Below are positions 34,389 to 43,171 of a stretch of DNA of 61,168 bases, in pieces (positions within the stretch are counted from its first letter, which is position 1; each line of letters begins with the position of its first letter). A program made the position numbers and the translations under genes. The notes below the pieces were generated by a model. It saw only the letters and a list, made by a program, of their open reading frames with translations. It was not told the DNA's origin and did no database searches. The stretch is from assembly GCF_014191725.1 (NCBI RefSeq), contig NZ_JACHWZ010000026.1:1-61168 (forward strand). The letters are read 5' to 3'. The stretch is from Microbulbifer rhizosphaerae. Lineage in GTDB: Bacteria > Pseudomonadota > Gammaproteobacteria > Pseudomonadales > Cellvibrionaceae.

Positions 34389-34858
34389 CAGGCGCCAGGG
34401 GTATCCGAGTGGTCCAGCAATACCTGCGCGAACGCTTCCAGGCCCGCCAGGTCCTCCGCATCGAAGCGCGCCAGCGAGGGACTGTCGATATCCAGCACGC
34501 CCAGGCAGCGCCCGCCAGCATAGAGGGGGATCACCACTTCCGACGCAGAAACCGCATCGCAGGCAATATGCCCGGGAAACTGGTGCACATCCTCCACCAA
34601 TTGCGACTCACCACTGGCCAGCGCGGTACCACAGACACCGGAACCCACGGCGATGCGGGTGCAGGCCGGTTTGCCCTGGAAAGGCCCGAGGCGAAGCTCA
34701 TCACCATACAGGAAATAGAAGCCGGCCCAGTTGATATCCCGCAGTTCCAGGAACAGCAGCGCACTGGCATTGGCTGTGTTCGCCAGCCAGTCGCGCTCAT
34801 CGGTCAGCAGGCCGGATAGCTGGGCACAAAGGGAAGAATAAAATGATGTTAATGACAT
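34388..34858 (-). CDS. msrC: Free methionine-(R)-sulfoxide reductase (GAF domain)
   Basis: This 156-residue GAF-domain protein reduces free methionine-R-sulfoxide. The three redox cysteines C66, C76 and C100 have the same 10 and 24 residue spacing as C84, C94 and C118 of Escherichia coli MsrC. NWAGFYFLYGDEL and LGVLDIDSPS are family blocks. The gene overlaps the next one by one base and is preceded by a small coiled-coil protein. Confidence 0.93.
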   Translation of the reverse strand: MSLTSFYSSLCAQLSGLLTDERDWLANTANASALLFLELRDINWAGFYFLYGDELRLGPFQGKPACTRIAVGSGVCGTALASGESQLVEDVHQFPGHIACDAVSASEVVIPLYAGGRCLGVLDIDSPSLARFDAEDLAGLEAFAQVLLDHSDTPGA

Positions 34859-34868
34859 GCGTCTTCAA

Positions 34869-35318
34869 CTACTGATAGGGATCGGCAACAGCCTGTTCCG
34901 ACTGCGAGCCGGCAGACTCCGGTTGATACTGCTCCGCATCCATCGTCGGCCTGTTCCATTCGTCCTCATCCGGGTCTTCTCCACGGCCGCGAATGGCGGG
35001 CGGGGCGCTGGTGACATCGGAAGCAATCAGCTTACCGGAGGAATCCCGCACCTGGACCGCCGGCTTGTCGGCCGGTTTTTCATCGCGCAACACGCGGCTG
35101 GCCATGGACTTCAAACCTGGGCGGCGCCGCTCGGTCAACTTTGTTGCCTCCAGCTCAGCGCTGAGCCGGTTAACTTCCGCCTGCAGATCGCCCAGCTGCG
35201 CCTGCAGCTCGGTAATCTGGGTCAACACCCCTTTTACCTTGCGGCTCTCCTGCTCGTAGAGTACCGCGGCGCCGCCGAAGGCCAGGGCAAAAACAACCAG
35301 AATGGAAAACTGACGCAT
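34869..35318 (-). CDS. Membrane-anchored coiled-coil protein of unknown function
   Basis: This 149-residue protein starts with a single hydrophobic anchor (ILVVFALAFGGAAVLYE). A coiled coil follows (QITELQAQLGDLQAEVNRLS) and then a low-complexity acidic, Pro-rich tail. The ATG at 35316-35318 is preceded by GGAGA. I do not recognise a family. It lies ten bases before msrC in the same direction and likely shares its transcript. Confidence 0.7.
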   Translation of the reverse strand: MRQFSILVVFALAFGGAAVLYEQESRKVKGVLTQITELQAQLGDLQAEVNRLSAELEATKLTERRRPGLKSMASRVLRDEKPADKPAVQVRDSSGKLIASDVTSAPPAIRGRGEDPDEDEWNRPTMDAEQYQPESAGSQSEQAVADPYQ

Positions 35319-35511
35319 AACAATCTCCGATAAGTCCCCTTTCGCCCCACTAAAAGTAACAGGCATTATCCAAATAAACTGCGGCTATCTTCTGCGAACT
35401 TGTGCATAAATCTCAATAGCGGATGGTGACCGGGCAACCTGCTTCATTATCCAGCGGCGACGCCTCCCTGTGCTGCATTAACCCTTCACCTAAAAAGCTG
35501 GGGGTTATATT
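35319..35511. other. Gap between Wadjet jetD and the msrC operon
   Basis: This 193-base region should carry the promoter of the msrC operon (reading left) and the end of the jet transcript. I see no strong terminator; only an AAAAAGCTGGGGG run near 35491. Confidence 0.35.
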
Positions 35512-36771
35512 TCACTCATTGTCGGACGATACCGCAGCGAGCAGCTGTTCCGGCGTCACCGCCTCCTGATCCACGCAGCATCCGCTCTGCCGAAGCGCCG
35601 GGATCAGTTTCCCGTCGGCGTATTCACAGCCGGTGCTCTCGATTGGCCGCTGGCCCGTCTTTCTGGTCTGCTGCGGCAGGTGGCCGTCACCGGCGAGCAA
35701 CCTCTCCAGCAATGGCTCATAGCCCGGCCGCCAGCAAACCAGGTTGGCGAAGCTGCGCTTGAGAGCCGCGGCGATCTGCATGCCCTCGTAATCCAGGTCA
35801 CCCCAGAAGTACACCGGCAGCTCCACCGCGCCCTGCCCCTGCCACCACTGGAGGAAATCCCTGCGCACTGTCTGCTGCGCATTGTTCAGGGTGCTAAAGC
35901 GGGCCACACCGGGCGTACGCACCCGCGCCGCGCCGCCGCGGTAGCCCTCGATATACACCAGTGCCGTGTGCTCTGGCCCGCAGTCCGCCAGCATCAGGAA
36001 GGAGTCCTGGTTTTCTATCAGCAGCACCCGCTCCGTTTGCGCTGGCAGGTACAAGTGCATCAGCAGCGGCCGCTCGTGAACCCTGTCGCAATGGCTCGGG
36101 AAGAGCGCGCGAACCAGTGCCTGGCGCCCATCACCGTCCAGGTATTTGGAATCGCCGAGAAAACAGCGCGCCGACAGCTGGCGCCAGGAAAGGCGCTCCG
36201 CGGGGCGGCCCTCCGCAGGGGGGCCTTCCGCGGGGCGGCCTTCCGCGCGGTTCAGTTCTTCGCCCAGGTCGGCCCAGCAGGCCAGCATCTGTTCGAAATC
36301 CTCGAAGCCCGGGTCCAGCTCCAGGCCGCCGGGCGGAAATGCATCCGGGACTTCGAAGCGCCCGGCAAACTTTGTCAGCGCAGCCTGCCACTCCGGGTCC
36401 AGCCGCACCGGGCGCGACCTGTCCAGCCACTCGCGGATCATCGACTCGCGGCTGTCTTCAAAGTAGAGCCGCGCCCCCTCCCAGGCGGCGCCGCCCGCGG
36501 GCCGGCGCCCCGGAGGCTTGATAGAAAAACAGCGGTAATCGCGGGACAGCCACACCAGTTCGTCCCAGAGTTCACCGTCGTCGTACACGGGATCAGTAAA
36601 GGGAGCCAGCGCGGCGCGCAGCGCACGGGGTGCCTTCCTCGGGTCGAGAGTCATGCCGATCGGCTTTTCCTCGCCGGTGAGAATCTGCTCGTCGCGCCTG
36701 TCGAGCACGTATTCCAGCAGCCCCATAATCACCGGGTTGGCCGCGGCCAGTTCGGGGATTTGCCTCGTCAT
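35512..36771 (-). CDS. jetD: Wadjet nuclease subunit JetD (toprim fold)
   Basis: This 419-residue protein is the predicted nuclease of a Wadjet system, which cuts circular plasmid DNA once the SMC complex has loaded and extruded it. The toprim part shows LIENQDSFLML (acidic motif, residues about 252-261) and YFWGDLDYEGMQI (DxD motif, about 322-333), as in DUF2220-type subunits. The ATG at 36769-36771 follows GAGGAG; the longer open frame runs into a REP palindrome and is not real. Residues 176-192 are a five-residue repeat (AEGRP/AEGPP). It is last in the operon. Confidence 0.88.
   Translation of the reverse strand: MTRQIPELAAANPVIMGLLEYVLDRRDEQILTGEEKPIGMTLDPRKAPRALRAALAPFTDPVYDDGELWDELVWLSRDYRCFSIKPPGRRPAGGAAWEGARLYFEDSRESMIREWLDRSRPVRLDPEWQAALTKFAGRFEVPDAFPPGGLELDPGFEDFEQMLACWADLGEELNRAEGRPAEGPPAEGRPAERLSWRQLSARCFLGDSKYLDGDGRQALVRALFPSHCDRVHERPLLMHLYLPAQTERVLLIENQDSFLMLADCGPEHTALVYIEGYRGGAARVRTPGVARFSTLNNAQQTVRRDFLQWWQGQGAVELPVYFWGDLDYEGMQIAAALKRSFANLVCWRPGYEPLLERLLAGDGHLPQQTRKTGQRPIESTGCEYADGKLIPALRQSGCCVDQEAVTPEQLLAAVSSDNE
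36200..36244. repeat. Three 15-bp tandem units inside jetD
   Basis: Three copies of GCGGGGCGGCCCTCC and close variants encode a Pro-Ala-Glu-Gly-Arg type repeat. One further identical unit lies at 36809-36823 inside the REP palindrome upstream of the gene. Confidence 0.85.
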
Positions 36772-36798
36772 ACACTCCTCCCTGTTTTCGCCATCCCT

Positions 36799-36897
36799 TG
36801 TAGGAGCGGCGGGGCGGCCCTCCGCCGTTGGCCGCGATCGGTCTTTACCGGTAGCCACACCGATCGCGGCCAACGGCCGCTCCTACAAGGAGTGCGG
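36799..36897. repeat. GTAGGAGC REP palindrome between jetC and jetD
   Basis: TTGTAGGAGCGGC ... GTTGGCCGCGATCGGT faces ACCGATCGCGGCC ... GCTCCTACAA. The left arm holds an extra 15-bp unit (36809-36823) identical to the jetD repeat. It occupies the 188-base gap between jetC and jetD. Confidence 0.85.
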
Positions 36898-36959
36898 TCA
36901 AATGTTCAATGTGGCACAAAGTCGGGTCCGGCAGCCCGGGCCACCTACAACACACGCAA

Positions 36960-39900
36960 CTAATTCTCCACCAGCTCCATAAAATCCAGCGAAGCCTGCC
37001 GGCGGATGGTGCGGCGGTGGTTGGCCCAGAGTTCGGCGATCTTCTCCCGGTTGCAGATTTTGCGATCCACATAAACGCGGGTATTGAGCTGGCCGATGGG
37101 CTTGGCGCTCGGGCACTTGCTGAACACAAATTGATTGGAGATCAGGTCCATAAACGGGCCGGACTTGCTGCTCGGCATAATGAACAGCAACTGCAGGCCC
37201 AGGGTTTCCGTCAGGTAGCGGATCACCTCCCGCGAGCGGGATTCATCCATCTTGGAGAAAGCCTCGTCCACCAGCACCATCTGCAGATGACTGCTGCCCT
37301 CGTTGAAACGGAAGGCCGAGGTCACCGCGGCGGAGCGGATAATGTACGCGGGGGTCTCCAGCTGGCCGCCGGAGCCGGTGCCGTACTGGCTCAGCGCAAT
37401 CGGCTCCTTGCCCTCCGGCTCCTTGAAAATCTCGTAGTTGCGGTAATTGCGATAGTCGCTGATACGATCCAGTTCCCGTCGCGCCACCTGCTCGTCTTCG
37501 CTGAGCAGCATATTGAGCAGCTTGTCGCGCACTTTCTGCTGGGCAGGGTTTAACTGCGCGTCGAACAGGCTCTCCTCCTCGCCCAGGTTCGGCAGTTCGA
37601 TCACCGCCTTGAAGAAATTCCAGTACTCCCTGAATTCCGGCACCCAGCTGTAGGCGAAACGGAAGCGCTCGCGATCGGCGCCGAAGCGGTGGTGTTCCAG
37701 CTCCCTGTTCAGATCGTCCAGCACCCGCTTGCCATCGTTGATCGACTGGTAGATAGCGTGGCACAAATGCGTGACGAAGGTGGTGTTGAAGGATTTCTTC
37801 AGGCCCATCAACTGCTCGTGTCGGTCCACCAGCAGATTGTTTTTCAATCGGTTGCGCAGCGCCTCCACCTGGTCGCGCAGGCTGCACACCAGTTTGAACA
37901 GCGCCTCGTTATGACCGGCGCCCAGGTCCGGCTCGAAGACCAGGGTATCGCCGGCGGCGGTGCTGGCATTGTATTCCATTACTGATCGGTCCAATTGGCG
38001 GCAGTATTTTTCCAGGCGCCCCTGCATCTCTTCGATATCCGCACCGAAATCAAAGCTGTCGCCGGCGCGCTCCGCCTGCCCGTCCGCCTGTTCCAGGCTT
38101 TCTTCTGCATTGTAGTCCGGAGTGATCTGGGCGATGCGGCGCACCGCGGACTCGCAATCGCTCAGGGCATCGTCCAGTGTGTCCAGCTCGGTGGAAAGTG
38201 CCTTTAGCTGCCTGCCGGTATTTTCCAGGTCCCGCTCCAGCTTGCCGGCGTCGAGCAGCAGGCCGGACTGCAGTTTCTGCTGCGCCTGCAGCTGGGCCTT
38301 CAGTTCCTCCACCTGCTGTTCCAGCTGTTCGCAGTCCTTCAGGTCCAGGTTTTCCAGCGCCTGTTCAGCACTGCGCCAGTCGCGCTGGGCCGCCAGTGCC
38401 GCGTCCACCACCGGTAGCAGCTGCAGGCCGTTCAGGTCGCGCACCGCGGAGGCGACGCGGCGGTAAAGCCGGTGCTGTTCGTTCACCTGCGCCGCTTCCG
38501 CCAGTAACTGTTCCAGCGCCTGCTGCTGGGCGGCCAGTGCGCGGGCGCGGGCACCCTGGCCGAAAACCAGCTCGGCGTCGTCGATATCGCAGCGCCACAT
38601 GCTGTAATTGCCGCTGGCCATGCCGTCCGCGGTAAGGCCGCGGCGGGTGCCGCGCAGTTCGTTCTCATCGCGCACCTGCAATACTGAGCCATAGGAGGCG
38701 CGCAGGTAGTATTCGGCGGTTTTGTGATTGAACTCCATCAGTTCGACGATGGAGTCTTTGGGCAGCGGCACACGTTCCGCATCCCGGCGCGCCTTGTCCC
38801 CCTGGATCACCCGCGCGCGGTTGTTTCTACCGGGCAGGTTGCGGACTATGCGGATGGCAGCGGCCTCGTGCTCGGGTTCTACGATGATCGAGAAGCGCGC
38901 ACCGCCGAGATAGCCTTCAACGGCCATCTGCCAGCGCTCGTCCAATACTTCCACATAGTCGCACAGCACCCGCGGCTCAGCCAGAGGGCACTGCTCGCGG
39001 ATCGCCGCCAGCGCCTGCTCCACCGACTGCGGATAGCGCACGCGGTTGGCCTGCAGGTGCTGGATGCGGCTCTCCTGCGCCTGCAATCGTTTTTGCAGCT
39101 GCTGTACCTGCAGCTCCCAGCGGGAAACCTGCTGGCTGATCCGTTCGCGCAGCGAGGTTTCACCCGCGTCTGTGCCGGCCAGCAGATCGCAAAGTTTGTT
39201 GTGCAGCGCTTCGCTGCCGGCAGCCCGCTCGCGCAGGGGTTCCAGTGCGGCCAGGTCTATCCAATCCTTGCCCAGCAGCTTGTGCAGATCCGGCAGATCC
39301 TCTTCGCGGATCACCTGTTTGACACACTGGACCAATGCCTTGTTGCGCCGTGCCGGAATTTCCAGTTCCGCTGCGGAGCTGTTCAGCAGTTCCAGTAACT
39401 CGCCGGCGGCGTCGCGGTTGTGCTGCCATCGCTGCTCCTGAGTTGCTAGCGGCCCACCCTGGCCGGAGAGCTGCTGGCGCGCGCGGGCTATGCGCTGCTC
39501 CAGTTCGTCCTTGCTGCGCAGGGCGTCGATACCCAGGCGCTGGGCCTGCAATTCCACCAGCTGCTGGTTCAGCTGTTCGGCGCGCTCGGCGACGATGCGC
39601 GTTTCACGCCCATTGTTCTCCAGATCGGCGCGCAACTGCTGCTGGCTGTTCTTGCCGGCGAGATAGGTTTTCTGCACCCGCAGCTGGCGGTGGCGCGCCT
39701 GCAGATACTCTTGCAGACGCAGCTGCAGCCACTGCTCGCGGTACAGGCTTGCGGACTGGGCTATCTGTTCCAGTGCGCCGACCCGCTCGACAATCTGCCG
39801 GGCCTCCTGCTCCATGGCGTGGATGGTTTTCATCAATTCGGAGACGGAGCGGATGGCCTCACCCAGGTCGCGCTTTTCCAGTACTTCCTGGGCGACGAAA

Positions 39901-40586
39901 TCGTTGATGCTCTTGACCGGCTTGTAGGCCATGAAGTTGGAGAAGGTGCGCGCGGCGTGCATAGCCTCGCGATCCGGCACCGCATCGCGGCGGCCGCGCA
40001 GGGCGCCGTAGAGGCGGCGCAGATAGGCTTTCTTTTTATCGTACTGCTCCACCTTGGCAAACTGCTTGCCCAGCACCGAGAGGAACTTATCCAGCGGCAG
40101 CAGATGCCTGCCGTCCTTGTATTCGCGGATAAAATCGCCGATGGCCAGCTCTTCGCCGGGAAAGATAAAGAAGCGCAGGTCGTCCTGGCGCGCCTGGGCC
40201 GGCTTGGTGCTGTTGTCCAGGTGGGCGCGGATCGCCATCACTGAGGTAAAGGGTTCACCGTCCTCTCCTTCCGTGGGAGAAAAAATTCCGGCGATATAGC
40301 AGTCGGTGGGCTGCAGCCGCGCGTAGCTGCCGTCGTCACAGCCCAGCACGTAGGACGCCAGGGTGCGCACCTGCTTGCCGCCGCGGCCGCGCTGGGTGGT
40401 TTCATCCTGCCCCGGGTTGAAGGTAAACAGGGTATCGTGGGCCGCGGTCATCAGTGTCTGGATAGCGTCGGCCGCGGTGGTCTTGCCGGAGCCGTTGCCG
40501 CCGGAAAACAGGTTGATGGGGCCGAATTCGTATTCCAGCTGGGGGATATTGCCCCAGTTGATCAGGATCAGTTTTTTTAGAAACAT
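36960..40586 (-). CDS. jetC: Wadjet SMC-like ATPase JetC
   Basis: This 1208-residue SMC-family protein is the motor of the Wadjet complex. The Walker A motif GGNGSGKT is at residues 29-36. Long coiled-coil arms rich in Gln, Leu and Glu flank a hinge-like region near residue 600. The C-terminal head has a signature-like GTGSGGQLE (about 1069) and Walker B MVLVDEAF (about 1103-1110). It belongs to the MukB/SbcC-like group used by Wadjet. No strong ribosome site precedes the ATG. In known systems it extrudes DNA loops and senses circular plasmids. Confidence 0.92.
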   Translation of the reverse strand: MFLKKLILINWGNIPQLEYEFGPINLFSGGNGSGKTTAADAIQTLMTAAHDTLFTFNPGQDETTQRGRGGKQVRTLASYVLGCDDGSYARLQPTDCYIAGIFSPTEGEDGEPFTSVMAIRAHLDNSTKPAQARQDDLRFFIFPGEELAIGDFIREYKDGRHLLPLDKFLSVLGKQFAKVEQYDKKKAYLRRLYGALRGRRDAVPDREAMHAARTFSNFMAYKPVKSINDFVAQEVLEKRDLGEAIRSVSELMKTIHAMEQEARQIVERVGALEQIAQSASLYREQWLQLRLQEYLQARHRQLRVQKTYLAGKNSQQQLRADLENNGRETRIVAERAEQLNQQLVELQAQRLGIDALRSKDELEQRIARARQQLSGQGGPLATQEQRWQHNRDAAGELLELLNSSAAELEIPARRNKALVQCVKQVIREEDLPDLHKLLGKDWIDLAALEPLRERAAGSEALHNKLCDLLAGTDAGETSLRERISQQVSRWELQVQQLQKRLQAQESRIQHLQANRVRYPQSVEQALAAIREQCPLAEPRVLCDYVEVLDERWQMAVEGYLGGARFSIIVEPEHEAAAIRIVRNLPGRNNRARVIQGDKARRDAERVPLPKDSIVELMEFNHKTAEYYLRASYGSVLQVRDENELRGTRRGLTADGMASGNYSMWRCDIDDAELVFGQGARARALAAQQQALEQLLAEAAQVNEQHRLYRRVASAVRDLNGLQLLPVVDAALAAQRDWRSAEQALENLDLKDCEQLEQQVEELKAQLQAQQKLQSGLLLDAGKLERDLENTGRQLKALSTELDTLDDALSDCESAVRRIAQITPDYNAEESLEQADGQAERAGDSFDFGADIEEMQGRLEKYCRQLDRSVMEYNASTAAGDTLVFEPDLGAGHNEALFKLVCSLRDQVEALRNRLKNNLLVDRHEQLMGLKKSFNTTFVTHLCHAIYQSINDGKRVLDDLNRELEHHRFGADRERFRFAYSWVPEFREYWNFFKAVIELPNLGEEESLFDAQLNPAQQKVRDKLLNMLLSEDEQVARRELDRISDYRNYRNYEIFKEPEGKEPIALSQYGTGSGGQLETPAYIIRSAAVTSAFRFNEGSSHLQMVLVDEAFSKMDESRSREVIRYLTETLGLQLLFIMPSSKSGPFMDLISNQFVFSKCPSAKPIGQLNTRVYVDRKICNREKIAELWANHRRTIRRQASLDFMELVEN

Positions 40587-40618
40587 TTTTTTGCCATCAC
40601 AGATGCAGGGATGGTGCC

Positions 40619-40687
40619 TGTAGGAGCCTGCTTGCAGGCGAAAAGATCGGAACTCCGTAGCCTTTCGCCTGCAAGCAGGCTCCTACA
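40619..40687. repeat. GTAGGAGC REP palindrome between jetB and jetC
   Basis: Perfect 25-base arms, TGTAGGAGCCTGCTTGCAGG onward at 40619-40643 and its complement at 40663-40687, flank a 19-base loop. It fills most of the 105-base gap between jetB and jetC. Confidence 0.9.
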
Positions 40688-40691
40688 ACCA

Positions 40692-41393
40692 CTATTCGGA
40701 CTCGGTGGCAACGAAGAGACTGTGGTCTTCGCTCTCCGGGGTTATGCGCTCTTCCGGTTCTCCGGCTGGCTGGCCGTCGAACAACTGCTGCAACGTCGAT
40801 TCCGTGACAAAGTGCGCGATGGTCGGGCGCACCCGCAGCCAGGTTTCCGCCAGGGGTTCCGCGTCGTCGCCGGCAAACTGCACCAGGCGCAGCTGGCGCA
40901 GTTTCTTTAACAGACTTTTACGCTCCGCCAACTTGTCCGGCAGCGACATCTTCAGCAGGTTGCGCAGGCCCAGTTCCAGTGCCTCGAGGGAGAGGGCTAC
41001 ACAGCCACTGTCGTCCACCTGCCCCTCCCGCAGCGCCTTGTCGTACTCCACCCGCAACACCAGGATCGCCGCCACTTCCCACTGGCTGAGGCGCGCGCGC
41101 AGGCCGCCGTGATGGGGTTCCTCCTGGTCCGGCAGGCCCGGCACTTCGGAACCCGGCGGATAGACGCGGATAAACTGGAAGCGGCTGTCGTGCTGCAGGC
41201 GCAGCCCCAGCGGCGCCAGCCACTCGCGAATGAGTTGCTCGCAGCGCTGGAAGCGGTCGTAGAGTTGCGCCTCCACCTGGCTCTCCTCCCGGCAGATCAC
41301 TCCGTAGTCCAGCAGGCGCACCAGTAACTCGGAAAATTCCCCGCGGGTCAGGCGGCACTGGGCCAACGCTTCTTCCAAGGCCTGTTCAATCAC
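40692..41393 (-). CDS. jetB: Wadjet kite-like subunit JetB
   Basis: This 233-residue protein is the small winged-helix (kite-type) subunit that links JetA to the JetC heads. The central part, EWLAPLGLRLQHDSRFQFIRV followed by LSQWEVAAILVLRVEYDKAL, resembles JetB/MksE-type subunits. The N-terminal 15 residues overlap the end of jetA by eight bases and the start is GTG at 41391-41393, suggesting coupled translation. Assignment rests partly on position between jetA and jetC. Confidence 0.85.
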   Translation of the reverse strand: MIEQALEEALAQCRLTRGEFSELLVRLLDYGVICREESQVEAQLYDRFQRCEQLIREWLAPLGLRLQHDSRFQFIRVYPPGSEVPGLPDQEEPHHGGLRARLSQWEVAAILVLRVEYDKALREGQVDDSGCVALSLEALELGLRNLLKMSLPDKLAERKSLLKKLRQLRLVQFAGDDAEPLAETWLRVRPTIAHFVTESTLQQLFDGQPAGEPEERITPESEDHSLFVATESE

Positions 41394-42813
41394 TTTCTTT
41401 CAACTCTAAAAAGTACTCGTCGAATTGGGCAAAGTAGTCATTGCTCGCGGTCTCCCCAGTAAACTCCACCCGCAGCGCCGCGGCGGAATCCTGGTTGACC
41501 GCGGCCGCTTCCAGCGCGTGGCTCATGGCCAGCAGATCCCGCGCGTCTTTTAACGGCAGGTCGCGGCTATTAATACGCCGGCCACTGCCGAGGGCGGTCT
41601 GCAGGTAATTCCGCAGATCGCCACCGTTGAAATTGAACGCCTGGTCCAGCAACTGCTGCAGGAGGATATCCCGCTGGTTTTCCTCTGCCAGCGGCACATC
41701 TTCCTCCACCAGGGTATTCACCGGCTGGCGGCGGCTGCGCTGCCACAGCTGGGTCTGCCTGGGGTCGAACAGGCGCAGCTGAAATCCACCCAGTTGATCG
41801 CCGAGCCGCTCCAGCAATTCCTTTTTTTCCGGCTGCTCACCGAGGCGCTGGCACATATCCGCAAACTCGCCCTCGGACTGACTGTGCAGATAGCTGAGCT
41901 GGCGGATAATGATGTCCGCGCGCTTGGTAAAGCCTTGCAGTGCGCGGCGCAGGGCCGGCAATTTTACCTCGCAGGCGCGGCGCATGCGGTCCTCGATGGT
42001 GTCCAGCATCAGCCACAGCAGCGAGCGGCCCTCTTCCGCCAGTTCCGGCAGCAGCTGGCGCAGGCGCCGCTCCCACTGCGCCTTGCGCTCCCTGTCTTTG
42101 CGACGGATACGCGCGATCACCCGGCCGATGGCGTCCCGGTGCTTTTCCACGCTGTCGGCAGAGAGGCGGATCGCCAGGTCCGGCTGGAAACGACTCTCCA
42201 TAAAGGAAAAAAATTCATCCGTGGCCTGCTGCACCAGCAGCTGCGCCTCCACCTCGCGCACCAGTTCGCGCTTGCGCTCTTCCAGCTCCGCGATCATATC
42301 GGTGAAGTCGGCGACGATGCGCTCGGAATACTCCCAGGCGTCGATCAGGTCGTGCACTTCACCACGGCTGGCAAAGGCTTCCAGGGCATTGAGGGTGTTG
42401 CGGGTATTGCGGTGGCGGGTGCGCACGCGGGTACTGTTCACCTCCACCAGCGGCTGGGTAAACAGGCGGCCGCGGCGGCTGAAGGGATAGCTGGCGCTGA
42501 GCGTGGCGCTGTCCACCTGCTTTTCCAGCCAGCCGTATTCCACCAGGCTGTTCAGCACCCAGACCGCCTGCTCGCGCAGGTTGCGAAAGCGCCCTTCGGA
42601 ATCCGGATTATTGTCGTCGGTATCCAGTTGCGGGGCGCGGGTCAGCGCTTCGCTGAAAATCTCCAGGATCTGCTCGCGCGCCAGGGATTCGCCGTAGTCC
42701 GCCTTGGCGGTGTACAGGCGCTCGTACAGCAGGCGCAGGCACTCCACCACCTGCTCGCGGTATTTTCCGGTGAGCGGGCGGAAGAAGTGCTGGTAGGCAT
42801 CCGCGAAAAACAA
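41386..42813 (-). CDS. jetA: Wadjet kleisin-like subunit JetA
   Basis: This 475-residue protein is the kleisin-type (MksF/MukF-like) subunit of the Wadjet complex. The N-terminus FFADAYQHFFRPLTGKYREQ is unlike the type I (DUF3375) form and better matches type II JetA. A winged-helix region and a long helical part (residues about 160-250) follow. The start appears to be TTG at 42811-42813, 15 bases after the preceding lipoprotein gene, with a weak AGCGGA. It is first in the jetABCD order. Confidence 0.85.
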   Translation of the reverse strand: MFFADAYQHFFRPLTGKYREQVVECLRLLYERLYTAKADYGESLAREQILEIFSEALTRAPQLDTDDNNPDSEGRFRNLREQAVWVLNSLVEYGWLEKQVDSATLSASYPFSRRGRLFTQPLVEVNSTRVRTRHRNTRNTLNALEAFASRGEVHDLIDAWEYSERIVADFTDMIAELEERKRELVREVEAQLLVQQATDEFFSFMESRFQPDLAIRLSADSVEKHRDAIGRVIARIRRKDRERKAQWERRLRQLLPELAEEGRSLLWLMLDTIEDRMRRACEVKLPALRRALQGFTKRADIIIRQLSYLHSQSEGEFADMCQRLGEQPEKKELLERLGDQLGGFQLRLFDPRQTQLWQRSRRQPVNTLVEEDVPLAEENQRDILLQQLLDQAFNFNGGDLRNYLQTALGSGRRINSRDLPLKDARDLLAMSHALEAAAVNQDSAAALRVEFTGETASNDYFAQFDEYFLELKESD

Positions 42814-42828
42814 CAGGGCAGGTTCCGC

Positions 42829-43017
42829 TTATTCTTCTTCGGGCTTCTGGTTGAGCACACAGTACTTGGTGTAGTCACCGGCATCGGTCAGGGTCCAGTC
42901 GCCTTTGGGGGTTTCGTCCATTTTGTTGCACCACTTCTCTGAGCCGCGCTTGGGTTCGCAGGCGGTGACGGTTAGTACGGCGATAATGGCGGTCGTGAGG
43001 ATAAATAGTTTTTTCAT
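42829..43017 (-). CDS. Small DUF3012-like lipoprotein
   Basis: This 62-residue protein has a lipoprotein signal peptide, with the hydrophobic core FILTTAIIAVLTV and the lipobox cysteine C20 in TVTAC. The mature part carries GSEKWCNKMDETPKGDWT and DAGDYTKYCV, the conserved DUF3012 pattern with two cysteines. Its function is not known. The ATG at 43015-43017 was chosen for the signal peptide. It ends just before jetA in the same direction, so it may be cotranscribed by chance or share a promoter. Confidence 0.85.
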   Translation of the reverse strand: MKKLFILTTAIIAVLTVTACEPKRGSEKWCNKMDETPKGDWTLTDAGDYTKYCVLNQKPEEE

Positions 43018-43043
43018 TCTGCTATCTGTTGCTTCTTTTGTAG

Positions 43044-43113
43044 GATGGGCAAAGGAGCGCAGCGACATGCCCATCTTCCCGGGTCTTGATGGGCACGCTG
43101 CGCTTTGCCCATC
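43044..43113. repeat. GATGGGCAAAG inverted repeat
   Basis: GATGGGCAAAGGAGCGCAGCG faces CGCTGCGCTTTGCCCATC. This is a dispersed repeat type common in proteobacteria. It lies upstream of the lipoprotein gene. Confidence 0.7.
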
Positions 43114-43130
43114 TATGTATCTTTTCCCTC

Positions 43131-43169
43131 TCCCCTTTGAGGAGAGGGTTAGGGAGAGGGGGGCGCAAT
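43131..43169. repeat. CCTCTCCCC/GGGGAGAGG repeat near cysS end
   Basis: CCCTCTCCCCTTTGAGGAGAGGG and the following GGGAGAGGGG relate to the repeat at 31124-31208. It lies just after the cysS stop and could form a weak hairpin. Confidence 0.6.
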
Positions 43170-43171
43170 AG

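Noticed and set aside
36772..36873. N-terminal extension of JetD
   Set aside because: The longer open frame begins at a non-ATG codon inside a REP palindrome. The ATG at 36769-36771 has a good GAGGAG site.
35512..42813. Housekeeping MukBEF/MksBEF interpretation of the SMC genes
   Set aside because: The presence of a fourth toprim-fold gene (JetD) and the A-B-C-D order favour Wadjet.
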